From assembly GCA_020055645.1 (NCBI GenBank), contig CM034546.1, forward strand, positions 118,284,375 to 118,348,374: a stretch of 64,000 nucleotides of DNA, written 5' to 3'. The notes beneath the pieces were generated by a model, which searched no databases, had not been told where the DNA came from, and worked only from the letters and a program-made list of their open reading frames with translations. This DNA is from Tomocerus qinae. Its lineage: Eukaryota > Arthropoda > Collembola > Entomobryomorpha > Tomoceridae. The position numbers were made by a program, and so were the translations under genes. Shown here piece by piece: positions 24,801 through 37,302 of this stretch (positions are counted from its first letter, which is position 1; the number at the start of each line of letters is the position of its first letter).

Positions 24801-27800
24801 AGATTTCAAAAAAGATGTACAAAAATTTACCATGGACTGCTCATCCTGAAATGAAGGTAAGTTCAAAAAATCATAGAAATTGGCTGGAATTTTTCCTACC
24901 TACCTAACTACTATATGAGCGATGTTCCTGAAACAGCACAATTCTCCTTAACCATGGGGGACGAAACAGCTATTTCTGTCAAAGTTTCGTTGAAATTGTT
25001 TCTGATGTCATGTTATTGAAATCTTATTTTGTGTTTTTTATAAACAGGACGAAGAGGCAGTTCGAGTTTGTAGCATTAAATTCGAACTAGAACCTCCTCG
25101 CTTAGTATCCCTAAAGCTATCTCAAATATCTTGGTCAACTGCGGAACTGACAGGCATTAATTTCTATGTCACATATCATGACATGTCCGGCCAAGTAGAC
25201 TTTTTAGTATTACGACAGATGTACGATCGATCGCTGCGTCATAATTGGAATGAAGGAGACAGGTACTTTGCCATTTTCTTTTACATTCGTACTTGATAAT
25301 TTTGTGTGTAGTATAAGCAACAGTATTGGCAATCTGGCGACTTGTAAGGTTCTAAAATGATGAAAGGGTATCACTTATATGTACTAAGTACTAATTGACG
25401 ATTAGAAAGTAATATCTAGATTTTCACTAGAAAAATGGCTTTTAAACCCTAATATTATTTGTCCTTGTCATCCGAAGTAGAGTATAAATGTATTTCCTAT
25501 TTACTGATTGTTGGTTAACATACTTTGGTTTCTTTGCCTGTGTAGATTTCGCTGTCTTATCGATCGAAATTGGTACCTTGGAACTGTACTAGCAATGGAA
25601 CCGAATCCCGAATTTCCAGACTCAAAATTTATGGCGTACAAAATAAAGTGGGATAGCAATGATGAAGATATGTTGAGTCCATGGGATATGGAAGTGATAC
25701 CAGATGACTTCGAGATTCCAGCGGATTCCGCGGAAGTTGCAAAAGATGGTATACAGGCCTCTTCTGAAGACTTGAGGGGCGGAATGTACGAAGTAACTCC
25801 TAAGGACTGGCCCCCTCACGGGCACCAAGACGCCCAGTGTGTTCGAATCTCAAATCTGATAGAACATGTGATGCATTTAGCTATATCAGAAGCTTTCCTT
25901 ACCCCAGTGGATCTCAATGTCTATCCCAATTACGCCCTCATTGTTGAATATCCTATTGACCTGTCTACCATAAAGTCTCGACTCGACAATCGCTTTTACC
26001 GCTCAGATCTTGCTCTAAAATTTGATATCAAATATATTGCCATGAATGCAGAAAAATTCAATAAGCCAGATTCAGATATTGTGAAACACGCTAGAGTTAT
26101 CAGGGATCTCTGCTTAGCATTCATTGAGTAAGTTGCATATTATATGATTAATGATTTCCATTCTAGTATGTTCACCGGTTTTAATTGCTGTCTCAATATC
26201 TTTTAAGGAATCAAGAATTCTCAGATGTAAATGTTAAGTATCATGAGTTAATGCAAAATTATCAAAAAGATAATGACGTTGATGCAAAATCAAAGATGAG
26301 GAAAAGACTCCGAGACAGCAACGAATCAATTCCCGGAACTTCAAGAAATTCGAGAAATGAACCTCAACCTTCTACCTCCCGTTCTGCTAGAATAAACACA
26401 CGACTTAACAATAATGTATGTAGACTTAAAAGTTACATGAAAATGACCTTATAGATCTGTAAAGTATTACTTATTATTGTTATCATGTCTTTTTTGATGA
26501 TGATCTAACACGATGAACTATGTATCCTTTAGGAAACTAAAGTGAGTCGGAGAAATGCTACTATTGCCTCCGATGACGACAGTGAAGCGTCTGAAAGGCC
26601 ATGGGACGAAAGATGCAAATCCTTATTAGATAGAATATGGCACATGCAGGATGCAGTTCCTTTCAGAGCTGCCGTAAATGCTATAGATTATCCCGATTAC
26701 TATCAAACAATTGATACCCCAATGGATCTGCAAAGTGTTCGAGAAGACCTTTCCGGTGGAAATTACGAAAGTCCAGCTGATTTTGCCAAAGACATGCGGT
26801 TGATATTTACTAACTCGAAACAATACAATACAAATAAAGGGGCTAAGGTACTTGACACTTTTCTTTGATTTTGACTTTGACCAGCGGCTAAACTTGTTAA
26901 AGGGACAAAAAACCCAGCAACTACAAAATTAGTTAACGGAGAAATGGAGGATCATATTTTAGTGGTCAACGACATTACAATACAATTATTAAAGTTATAA
27001 TATACGATATGAATCATTGGTCAATTGATGTTTTGCAATTAATATGTATAGTAGTCTAGTCATTACTTTTAGAATTAATTTCTGAATTACTTTAGATAAT
27101 ATTTAATAACATTGCGAATGCTATTTTGTCTTCTTACTTTTGCTAGCGCGTATCCTGTTAGTTTGAACTTTGAACTGAAAAAAATTATTATGAAAACATT
27201 CTTATGTTATTTAATATTTTATGTTTGTTAGTTTCTGGGATGTTGAATATTTTGAGTGCTCATTGTAGAAAAATGCATCAACAAGTTATAATTTTATATT
27301 TCAGATTTACACAATGACTTTACGCTTACAAAATCACTTTGATAGTCAAATTCGTGGCATTCTTGAGGATTTCAAGTTCAAATCTCGAAAGTCGCAGCGA
27401 ACAAAGACAAGCAGTACAGCAGGGTCGCCTACCAAAAGCCTTCGTATCACTAGAAGCACAAAATCGGAGGGTTTCAGAGGTGGGACAGGAACTGGAAGCC
27501 CTCGGAAGAATCCTGTGCGCTCCGCAGCTGTTAAGAATCCTTTCCTTAAGAATGATCAGTCGAGTGACGAAGAAGACGAGTCTCGAGGGCGGCGTCTTGG
27601 AGGCAGTCGATTGGGCTCTCCAAGAAGAGGTAGTGTTGTCGGTAGTCCTGCGAAACGACTAATCACAAATAGACAAAATGGGCATATGAATGGCCTAAGC
27701 CACTCTCGGAATGATCATGGCCCTGGACCAAGTCGATCAAAACAATTGAAAAGACGGAGAATTTCATCCGGTGAAAGCATCTCTAATGATATGCGGAGCA

Positions 27801-28997
27801 GTAGAAGTCCTCCAAAAAAGCAAATGTCTCCTGCGAAACGAAACCAGTCGTATTTGTCACCGAGGCTGAAGGCCAAGAACGGTGAGGTAGGAAAAAAGCG
27901 AGTTATAGCCCCAGAAGAGACAGAAAGCAGTGAAAATGAGTTTGAAGATAGCGAAGACGTGCAGATGCCTCATCTGAGCGTTGCAGACGACGACAACAAA
28001 GACAAAGATTATAATGATGATGACGAATATGACAGCGATGATGACGAAGGCGAGGTGGATATCAATCTTCTACGAAGGTCCACTCGTGTCAAAACTCAGG
28101 TTAGCCGAAGAATTCACGATTCGGACGATGGCTGCGGTTACAGTACTCGATATCGTGGTCGTTCAGCTACAAATTATGACGAGAGCCAAGACGTTCAATC
28201 TGACGCTTCCACAGAAATGCGACGTAATAAAAGATTCAAAATTAGCAGAAGACCTGCACGAAGAACTTCCGGTCCTTTGCTTGAACTATCACAATCATCT
28301 TCCCGCAGTGGACGAAGAAATGAACCCCCTGTTCTTGCTTCCGAGGAGTCTGAGGAAGATGACGAAAACGAAGAGGAAGAGGGCAGCGATGAGGAAAACG
28401 AAATAGACGATGTTGACCAACCGGGGCCGTCATCCAGACTGATGAAGAGGAAAGGGAGTAGGGGAAGTGTGAATAACAAAGCCAAAATGAGAAGTAGAGG
28501 TCGAGTTGTGAATCGAGATGATGACGGAGAGGAGGAATCAAATAGTGATGACGATGAAAGAGAAACAAAAAGAAATAGCGCACGAAGAAAAAAACACTTG
28601 ACCTCAGACGATGAAGACTATGAAACATCAGCTCTTAACCGTGGCAGGAAGGTAATTTGCAGATTTTGCATAATACCTATATACAATATGCTCGCTGTTT
28701 TATGCCTTTATTGTTATTCAGTCACTTTTTATATTATTCACTTTGCAATGGCCGAAGACTATTTTCGCAAATCTGTGGTCTTTTAATAGCAATTACCTGC
28801 TTAAAATGTCAAAGACATTATTTTTCTTGTAATATTCTATCTGTATATTGCAGAAAAGAAAAAGTGAGCCTAATCGTCTAACAAGAGGAGGTAACCGTCC
28901 AAATTACGCTGAGACAAGTGACAGTGAGCCAAACCATGAAATATCGAAGAGCTCGCGAGGTCGGATCCTAAAGAGCAAACCCTTGGTGGACTATTAA
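18895..28997 (+). CDS. BRWD3: Bromodomain and WD-repeat protein (BRWD3/PHIP family)
   Basis: Twenty exons: 18895-18946, 19097-19155, 19243-19272, 19535-19594, 20827-21079, 21171-21334, 21468-21811, 21939-22256, 22344-23143, 23241-23584, 23674-23910, 23982-24278, 24507-24643, 24751-24856, 25048-25262, 25546-26127, 26208-26415, 26533-26847, 27305-28651, 28854-28997. The sum is 6,012 nt, 2003 aa plus stop (human PHIP 1821). Domains: N-terminal ELYFLIAKFLSGGPCQRAAE; WD repeats at about residues 190-580 (GHLSAVYCV, LVKIWS, LIRVWC, ALVWRY, IILWDI); a Tudor-like segment (RNWYLGTV, LSPWDME) before bromodomain 1 (about 1237-1332, AEKFNKPDS); bromodomain 2 (about 1424-1520, SKQYNTNKGAK); and a 450-residue acidic, Ser/Arg-rich tail. 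Members read histone methyl/acetyl marks and act as CUL4-DDB1 substrate receptors in the nucleus. Exon 13 ends at AA|gtacgg, chosen because it keeps the conserved RGH in frame. Confidence 0.95.
19595..20826 (+). other. BRWD3 intron 4 (1.2 kb)
   Basis: No internal gene is seen. A 112-residue open frame at 20104-20442 is AT-rich with low-complexity AATAAT runs and has no recognisable motif. A GGGGTCAC-containing patch near 19610-19640 is mildly palindromic. Confidence 0.4.
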
Positions 28998-31900
28998 AAA
29001 ATTTTGCTGTGTTTTGGTAGTTTTAATATTTGGAACAGTACAGTAGCCGAGGTTGCTTGAATATGTGATAGCTCAGATCAGACCGAAATGAACGTCATAG
29101 GGAATTTTCCATGTCCTGCACTGCTCAACACAAAAGTAGAATATCCATTTATTAATTAGGACCGTGGTACTATGTACGTAGCCTTTAAAGTTCTAAAGAG
29201 AACGTTTAAAGGCATTAAGTGGGTTACATTATTAAGCAGTAGGACATTAGTATCCGGTTTACAAAATATTTGACAATCTGACACCAAACAAATAAAACTA
29301 CGGTAATGGAGTTCTTGTCAATGATTTCCCTTGACCGAAGTATTTAAGACTTGACTGATTTTTGTTGAATTGTCATATTTAGTTTAAATTACAGTGAAAA
29401 ATTTGTACATCAGAGATACAATGAATTAATTGGACTTTTCGGTGTAGATATTAATTTTAGTAAAATGATTCTGTATACTATGACTTGATAATTATTCCTG
29501 ACCGCAGTTAATTATTAACATTAGTTATTGTTAAAAATGACTACATCATACTCTAAAACTATAAATGTAGGAAATAGACATGATTCGCCACAATCCAACA
29601 GATAATTGCAATCTGGTGACAGTAAGCAACCATAATCTTCCTAACATTTCACAAACAGCAATTGAACGCTTATAATTTATTGATACTTGGTTTTTATATA
29701 TATTTTACTCGTTTTGTTCCCCCGCCCCCACTGTTTATTGCCGTCCTGATTTAAGTACCTTTAGCCTTTTATCATTCTTTCCGTTGAAGTTAAGAATTTA
29801 TTCCATAAATTGAACATTGAGACTAATTTTTTAAGTTTCTTTTTTTTGCTTTTCAAAATGAGTAATTATCAACGAGGGTTTATATGACAGAAGATGACAT
29901 AGATACTAACATGATCAAATTGGATTTGGAACATACAAGTGTAGGGGAAAGGGCTGGGGAAAGTACAGAGGAGAAAGTTATTTATGAATAATAATTATTG
30001 TAGATTTTGAGGAAGTTGTAGGTTATGATACTGAATGCTGAGCCACCAAAAGCAGGTGACAGTGCCACAGTAATGTCTCAGTGAAAAGTATGATCTAATG
30101 TAAAGAGAAAGTCATAGGCTTGATCTTCGAATAATCTGTAATTATGTAAATAATTCATTTACAATAATAATTATGACTAACCAAACTTCGAATAGATACT
30201 TTTATATACTACAAATAAAAGTATAGACAGGCCAACACTGTGACGCATAGCTTAATAGCTCTACCAATAATTAATAATAAATATAGGATTAGAGATGCAA
30301 GTACCTAAATGTAAAAAAGTAATGTTTCTACAGATTTTCTGGATAGTCTTACTTCCTACATACTTACATACTCGTAATGCGGCTTTCATAAAAGCAACTT
30401 TTGGGTCAAAAACAAAGTATTAACTACATTGATGCATTTATTTACATTATTAGTTGTCCATTCGACTGCCAAGCACAAAATCCTTGAGTTACACATTACA
30501 GCTAAGTATGTTCTTCAAACGACGACAGCAAACAATATTTAATGGTTCTTTCATGACCATGATTTCTTGCTCGTTCTATTCTGTTTACGATTAAATGCAG
30601 CCAGACACGAGTCTCGACTTAACCGAACTTCTAGTCTTGACTGGGAAAATAGTGTAACGCGTATTATTTTTGGTTGTCCCTTCATGTTCTCATACTCTCC
30701 AGATTTTTCTGTAGCATTTGGAAAGCTAACAGGTATTTAGGTATAATATGTGAACAGGGTTTTAATATCGTATATTAAATATACTAGAAATATAGCTTCC
30801 TGTCAAGAAACTAGAATATTAAATGCAGCCTCAAGTTAACCATTATTATTGTAACTTTATAAGTTGATTAGTAAATGATTGTATTGAATAATGATACGGA
30901 ATTAACTACTTGTTATTGCTAGTTAGTAGGATTTGTGAATATATTATAATATTACTACTAGAGGAAAGTGTGTGTGTGCATTTTTGACTGGTGTATATAA
31001 TAAACCAAAATAAATAATGTTGAATTAATTAGCGTACATACAGTACATTAGATAATCTTAAGACCTATTGTTAATTTTATCTTGGCTAATAACTCCTTTT
31101 ACGTGTATCCACATATATTATAAGCAAATCGAAAAGAATAACTGTATAGTATTATATGACTTTTTTTCCATTTGTATCTTTGTATTTTTATTAATATAAT
31201 ATATTTGAGATTGTTATACACTAAGCGATAACTTACTTATTGTTAGCAAGAGCAAGTAGAGAATTAGAGATGACAAATGGTTGATACACCCCTATGCAAT
31301 GATAACAATGGGGAATTGAATCACACGCCAGACAGGACAGGTACATTATCGTACGTATATCTTTCATGTGTTGTGATGCGAAATAAATGAGCTCATTAGT
31401 AAGATATACTTATAATATTATCTTTGTATTTGTCCCTCCGTTTATTTGTACTACTAATGCTGACATTCTGCATTGCTTTTGCATACTATTCATTTTTTTT
31501 CTTTTCCCTTGCATTTAAAAGTCATTTCGCTTAGTTCGAGAGAACTGTACTTCTTTTTCTCTTTTTATTTTCTTAATGTAAGACTATCTCCATATAAATC
31601 TCAACTATGAAAGCCATGGCTTTCACCATGTCATACTTTCACCTGCGAAAGTTTTATATGGAGTTCAGACTTCAAAAGAGAAATTTAATTTATATGGTGC
31701 AAGTACCCTATACTGGAAATCATTTAAGGGCTTTTGGATTTTAAAATACTGACCATATAAGCACCATCAAGGTGATTAGAAATTTTACACGTATTTTACA
31801 TGCAAATGTTTTTCAACGAATAATAAGAATAACCCCCTTTGCCATAATTATTGTCATTATATCATTCCCTGCCTTCTGACCCATTGACAACTGAGAATGC

Positions 31901-32166
31901 ATTTAGCGGACAAGCGGACATTAAGTGTTTTATTGTTATACGAAGAGGTATACAATTCGAGATACCATTATTATTATCACTAGACTTTACTGCTCATCTA
32001 CTTATCAATTGAATAAATTAAATATAATTTCTAACGAGGAAGACAATCAATTACTGCGTACACGTACTCTTGCGTTGAAGCTTGACCCCCCATATCCTTT
32101 GTATGGGCCTAAATAAAATAATCACGGACAAAAAATTAATCATTACTAAACCATAATTATAAATCA
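28998..32166. other. 3' ends of BRWD3 and Idh3b plus intergenic sequence
   Basis: Convergent genes leave 3.2 kb of AT-rich DNA. BRWD3 has several candidate poly(A) signals (AATAAAACTACGG near 29290; AATAAAAGTATAG near 30215). A small inverted repeat (CTCCATATAAA near 31588 and its complement near 31650) is present. I searched for the missing conserved last exon of Idh3b on the minus strand here and did not find it. Confidence 0.45.
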
Positions 32167-35100
32167 TTAAAAATACTGATCAAGATGATGTACCTTTCCG
32201 TTCTTTAGCACCTTTTCCACCGCTTTAGTTATCAAACTGCTATGATACTGCAAATTTACGTGTTTTAACATTTTGGCAGCACAAAGTAGAATAGCAGTAG
32301 GATTAGCAACGTTTTTTCCAACTGCTTCAGCATAAGTGTGTCTTGCACCCTAAAAATAGAACAAATTGTACCATAAAGGAATGTCAAAAAGTTAATTACC
32401 TCATCATACCCTTGGGTAATCTCTAAAAAGTATTAGGAAATATATTTGCTTACGGGTTCAAACACAACTGAATTTGCAGAGTAACTGGCACCGGGAACAA
32501 CACCAGCACCTCCGATTAACCCGGCGGCAATATTGTCAACAATTGATCCGTACAAATTACCTTCCAAATACAAATTATATTCAATCAATTTAATACTTTA
32601 TAAATTAATTTTAATGGCATTATTAATTTTTTTAATTGCATTAGTTTCAATGCAATTATCATAGTTGACTTACCCATTACTAAGACATCAAATTGATGAG
32701 GATTCGATACCATTTGCATAGTACAGTTGTCAATGATCATCGAATCAAATTGGATTGATGGATACAGTTTAGCCACCTTAGAATAATTAAATGATTTAAT
32801 TACTGTATTGCACCAAAAATTGTAAAAAATGTTTCGTTAGTTTGCTATTACATCCATCACTACATGGATAACTTTTCGTTATAGTTATATCATTATGAAA
32901 GACTGAGTTTATGAGGCAATGTGCAAAGCAAGAAAACCAATAATAATCATTTTCTTACTATCACCACACTACTTATCACAAATTCTACCATTTGGTCAGA
33001 TTCAAATTTTGAAAATGCTCCCATTTCAAAGAAATGGGTAGCATTTTGATTGTGATAGGTATAATATATTAAATTGTGATTAACAATTTGTGCTATATAG
33101 CCCAAGTTTTACACAGATTACAATGCAATATATTATAGGGAAAACCCACTCACTTCACTGCAGCATTTAAGAAAAAGTCCGTCTCCAAGTTTCATAATAT
33201 TAGCCTTATGCACAGCTGAAAACACAAATTATGTAAAATTATTTCGTTGTAAAACAAAGCATGCGGTAATGGCATGGCATAAACAAGTTTGAGTACATAA
33301 AGATTTTACAATGAATTAACACAGGAAATAGTTTGTTTTACCTTAAAAAGCTTTATTATTGCTTGTTCTATGAAAAAGAAATATGTATTACCTGTTACTT
33401 TCTTTCTTCCATGCTTTGTAGCGTAATCAAACGCGAATTTTGCAATCCTTCTTGACTTTTCAGCGGTGACTATTTTGTAGCACTCAACGACTCCTTTCAC
33501 TGTAAACAAACATATTATGCTCATAAATTGATTAAAGTGGTAAGGACAACTGACATTGCGGACCTCCTTTACATTATTATTATTTTTCATCACTGGTTAT
33601 ATACATAGATATTTTTAGTTAATTGTCTTTACCCGTTTCATGCTCCAGCGACGAAAATTCTCCTTCTGTCTGTTCTCTTATAATGACTATATCAATGTTT
33701 TTGTGTCTTGTTGGAATACCAGGAAGGGTTCGGATAGGTACCACATTTGCAAAAAGGTCCAATTCTTGCCTGTTAGGTCAAAACAAAAAACTAAGACATT
33801 GCAAATTGCAACTTTTTATTAAGCACATACACATCGAGTAAAACAAAATGCATTCTACAACAAAAAAATGTATTGACTATGACATTACATTACATAATAT
33901 TGATAATATTACATTTATTGACCAAAATAATATCACTACCGCACTTCATTTCTCCAAACAGCAAAATACTTATTTTTAAAAGAATATGTTTATAATAATT
34001 GATGAATTGAATTACCGCAGCTGGTAATTTAAAGATGTCAGATCTCCTGTTACTGGACTTGCAAGAATTCCTTAAATAAAAAAAATCCTATTATTATATC
34101 TCCATCCTTGGCTTCCGTAGAGAATCAAAGCAAGCCGAAGTACATAATACATAATAATATACGAATCCTTCTATTTGTAGCTAAAACTGAAATCTCCATT
34201 GTTTCTTATCAGTGCCTATTTTTACAGATAACACACTGCCAAAGGGCTGTATGTATCTTGATCTTGGTATAAGGTAAACTGACCTGAGAAACTGGCTTAA
34301 ACTCGAAACAACTTTTACGTATCAAAATTTTGGCTTATTTTGTCTAAAATGAGTAAAAAATAGCCTAAAAATCACATAAAATCGCGCGAAGCGCAAAATT
34401 TTCTGGTATTTTGAGAAAAAATTTCCATTTTTCTTGGATTTCGGGAGGGGGCATTTGCCCCCAATGCCCCCCCCCCTCAATGCCTCAATACGGCCTTGCC
34501 AGACACCATCCAGTAAAACTCAAGTAGTGCTTACCTTTAATGCAAATTCCATTTTTAGCAACGCTGTTGACTACATCCTTCAATTTAGCACTTAAGCTGT
34601 ATTGAATATCTGCAAAATAATATACAAGAAATTGATAAGGATAAGAGGGTTCTATTAAGTGCTACTTCTAAGAAACAATAACATAATGCATAACATTAAG
34701 AATTTGGAGATGAATATATTATATTTTATGTTCAAAAAATACAGGCATATGTCTGTCGAATCGCGATCACAAAACCATTTACTCACCAGAAAGAAAATAC
34801 TGTTCGAAATCGATTGGAGCTCCTGCAGCCTGAAAAGTAGAAAAACCTCAGAAATCATTACAAGTAATGTTTAGTCAATTTACGTAGTAAATGTATAATG
34901 CATACTTCTAGAACTTCTTTCATAGCTTGCATCATTTCTGGTCCTACTCCATCCCCAGGAATCAGTGTGCACTTTGTTCTCCCTTCGGGTTTTGACACGG
35001 GTGCTTGCTGTGAGCAATTTGAATATGTTTGAATATGAAATATGTATTTTTAGCGATTAACTCAATAATTAATCATTTAAATTGTAAAATAGTATTATAA

Positions 35101-36242
35101 CAAAACAAGTGTGACTGAGACTCCATAAACACAGTCTGTGTTTACTGTGTTACAGAGAATCATAGAATTTGTATTTTACTATCTTTAATATATTATTAAT
35201 TATTGAGTATATATTATATAGTGAACCCAGCAAAGGGGCGAACCTAGCACTCAAGAGAAATTCAACGGCAACCCATCCCAGTAATAAAAACAATCCCAAA
35301 AAATCATTGCTATTTGCCTTAGTAGCCTACCATGGTTATGGCATAGCACACTGTCCTGAATTTTAAAATAGCGCTACAAATTTTCGAAATGCTGAAATCC
35401 ATTGAGTCTGTCGAAGGTATGTAAAAATGTTATTTCAAACCATTTTGAGTCAGTCAAATGTTTTGGGAGCTCGTAACCCCCGTCTGGGGCTATCTCCGCC
35501 CCCTCTAATAGTAATTGATTCATATTGAAAGTAAAGGTCCCCCATATTTACTCAAATATACTTGCCAAGTTTTATTTAAAAAGTCCCATTACTTTCTGAG
35601 ATATTTAATATTAAAGTCAATTTTTTTGTACACATTTTCAAGAGAAACTGCTTCTGAGCAGCATTAGTCCTGTTGCTTAAATTCAATTTCGCAATTTTTC
35701 ACTTTCACAAATTTCGCAAAACAATCCAGGTCGACAATTTTTAAGTTAAGAAAGATACTTACTACTTACCTACAGATGTACAAACAATCAATACCCGAAA
35801 AGCAATACAAAACATGCATATCTACTACAAACACAAAGCACAATCAAAATCAAAGATGTTGTTAGTTTTGAAATAATCACACACCAGATCTTAACACAGA
35901 ATTTGCATTTTGATATCTGATGTTAGAAAAGCATAGCATACGGACTTGCGCATTGCTCATTTTAGGGACATTACTCAAATGCAAACTTCTTCCTTAAATT
36001 TCTATTAGATAGATACAATTACAATATTGAAATTTACATGCCCCTATGCATTGTTCGGTGGTTTAGAGAAAGTGAGCATGCGCATTTTGGTTTCCGGAAC
36101 ACCCTACCAACCGTACATACATAGATAGAAATATAGACACGTAAATTTTTTCGACTCTGCGATTATAATATAGAGATTCATAATTTGAAAGCTAAGTACA
36201 TACAATAGCCATTTGCCTGACTGAATTTGCTGTTAGAGCCAT
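32167..36242 (-). CDS. Idh3b: NAD-dependent isocitrate dehydrogenase subunit beta, mitochondrial
   Basis: Eleven exons: 36204-36242, 34906-35007, 34787-34829, 34535-34609, 34016-34070, 33633-33769, 33392-33499, 33154-33215, 32674-32776, 32454-32560 and 32167-32349, in phase throughout, giving 337 aa (human IDH3B 385). [13 protein letters not shown] is a mitochondrial-targeting type start. Family motifs in order: [20 protein letters not shown]-like [85 protein letters not shown] and [13 protein letters not shown]. With the IDH3A and IDH3G subunits it forms the matrix enzyme that oxidises isocitrate in the TCA cycle; beta is non-catalytic. The C-terminus reads through the conserved donor AAG|gtacat to end VHHLDQYF, lacking the usual GGYSTT tail. 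The final exon was not found. Confidence 0.92.
34361..34500. repeat. Degenerate repeat with G-run/C-run inverted motif in an Idh3b intron
   Basis: Between Idh3b exons 5 and 4 lies CGCGCGAAGCGC, followed by GGGGGCATTTGCCCCC and a run of ten or more C near 34470. It is compositionally unlike the surrounding AT-rich intron and looks like the tail of a decayed transposable element. No terminal repeats could be assigned. Confidence 0.4.
35008..36203 (-). other. Idh3b first intron (1.2 kb)
   Basis: This separates the 13-codon targeting exon from exon 2. It has a GC-richer patch near 35465-35510 (CCCCGTCTGGGGCTATCTCC) that may be repeat-derived. No other gene is seen. Confidence 0.4.
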
Positions 36243-36556
36243 AGGTTGGAGTTGCAGTCCATTTCTACCAGGTCCAAATCGTATCAACTATACATAAAAA
36301 CATCTTAATAGTCATATTCATGTTACCAAACATATACCATGATGTATATATATATATATCATCTACATAAAGTACACAATTTCTCTAATTTTAACTGTTG
36401 TTCAAATTTTGAATAAAAGAGAAAGACAAAAATAGAATGGCTGAATGGCTGAATAACGAAAATAAATATGAGATAAACAGTAAGTAAGGCTGAAGGCAAA
36501 AATGAATCATCAGGAATGCAAAGAATGAAACAGTTACCGACTAATTAAACTTTAAC

Positions 36557-36745
36557 TGACCTTAAACGCAAATTCCATTTTTGGTAGTGCGGTTGACCAC
36601 ATAATGAATTTTAAGCACTAATTATTTGTTGAAATAAGAAATAATAATAACTATGTAAAATGTTCCGTATTTTTCGTAAATTCACAATCTTGTACTCTCA
36701 TGTACGAAAATGCAGTTTCGAAATCTGCCGGTTAAAACGAGATCA
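36557..36745 (-). pseudogene. Degenerate duplicate of Idh3b exons 3 and 4
   Basis: Upstream of the Idh3b start, the segment around 36558-36625 is clearly similar to Idh3b exon 4 with its splice donor (shared AAAAATGGAATTTGC; donor gtcagt instead of gtaagc). The segment near 36700-36735 resembles exon 3 (GATTTCGAA then CATTTTC, near GATTTCGAACAG and TATTTTC). Order and orientation match the real gene but the frame is broken. It is a relic of a partial tandem duplication of the locus. No other exons are detectable. Confidence 0.65.
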
Positions 36746-37302
36746 CTGGGAGCGAGTTTTCAAATTATTTCAATAGAAAGCTGACGAATTCCAAGAAGTT
36801 ATAGACAACGCCCGAAAACCAAGCAAATTGTTTACTCAAGGCGCCTGACTGGGCTAAGGCGATAAAAATCAGTAATAAATAGTTAATAGTTATTGCACTT
36901 CGCTGATTTTTCCAGTATAGCCATAAATTTTTGGCATCTAGCAAAAGAAATATGCACATGCATGATATAATAACTTTAAATAAGACCAAATGGGAATTAT
37001 TAATGAATTATGACCCTATGACAAGGCAAAACTGGCTTAATTATTTTATTAGTCATATACAGTACAATAAAATACAAATTGTTTACATTAGAAATTGACT
37101 ACTTAAAACGGCTTCGTCCAATAATGTAAACGCAGAAAAAACAAAGAATAGATTCAACAAAAAACCATAATATAATACATTTCCTACAAATCAATGACAC
37201 ATTATCAGAAATAATTTTTTGATTTATTATAGCAATCGTTTTGTTCGAATGTGTTAAATGCATTTTGAATAGTAACAAGAACTGCGACAAAAACTACCTA
37301 TT
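36746..37302. other. Spacer between Idh3b promoter side and HSPBAP1 3' end
   Basis: AT-rich sequence probably carrying the HSPBAP1 3' UTR (minus strand) and distal Idh3b promoter. No open frame of note. Confidence 0.4.

Noticed and set aside
28195..28628. Minus-strand Ser-rich open frames opposite BRWD3 exon 19
   Set aside because: They are mirror images of the acidic/Ser-rich BRWD3 tail, where GAn codons give TCn on the other strand.
31587..31661. Second miRNA-like hairpin
   Set aside because: Only about 11 bp pair perfectly (CTCCATATAAA); the rest of the stem is poor, so it was not called.
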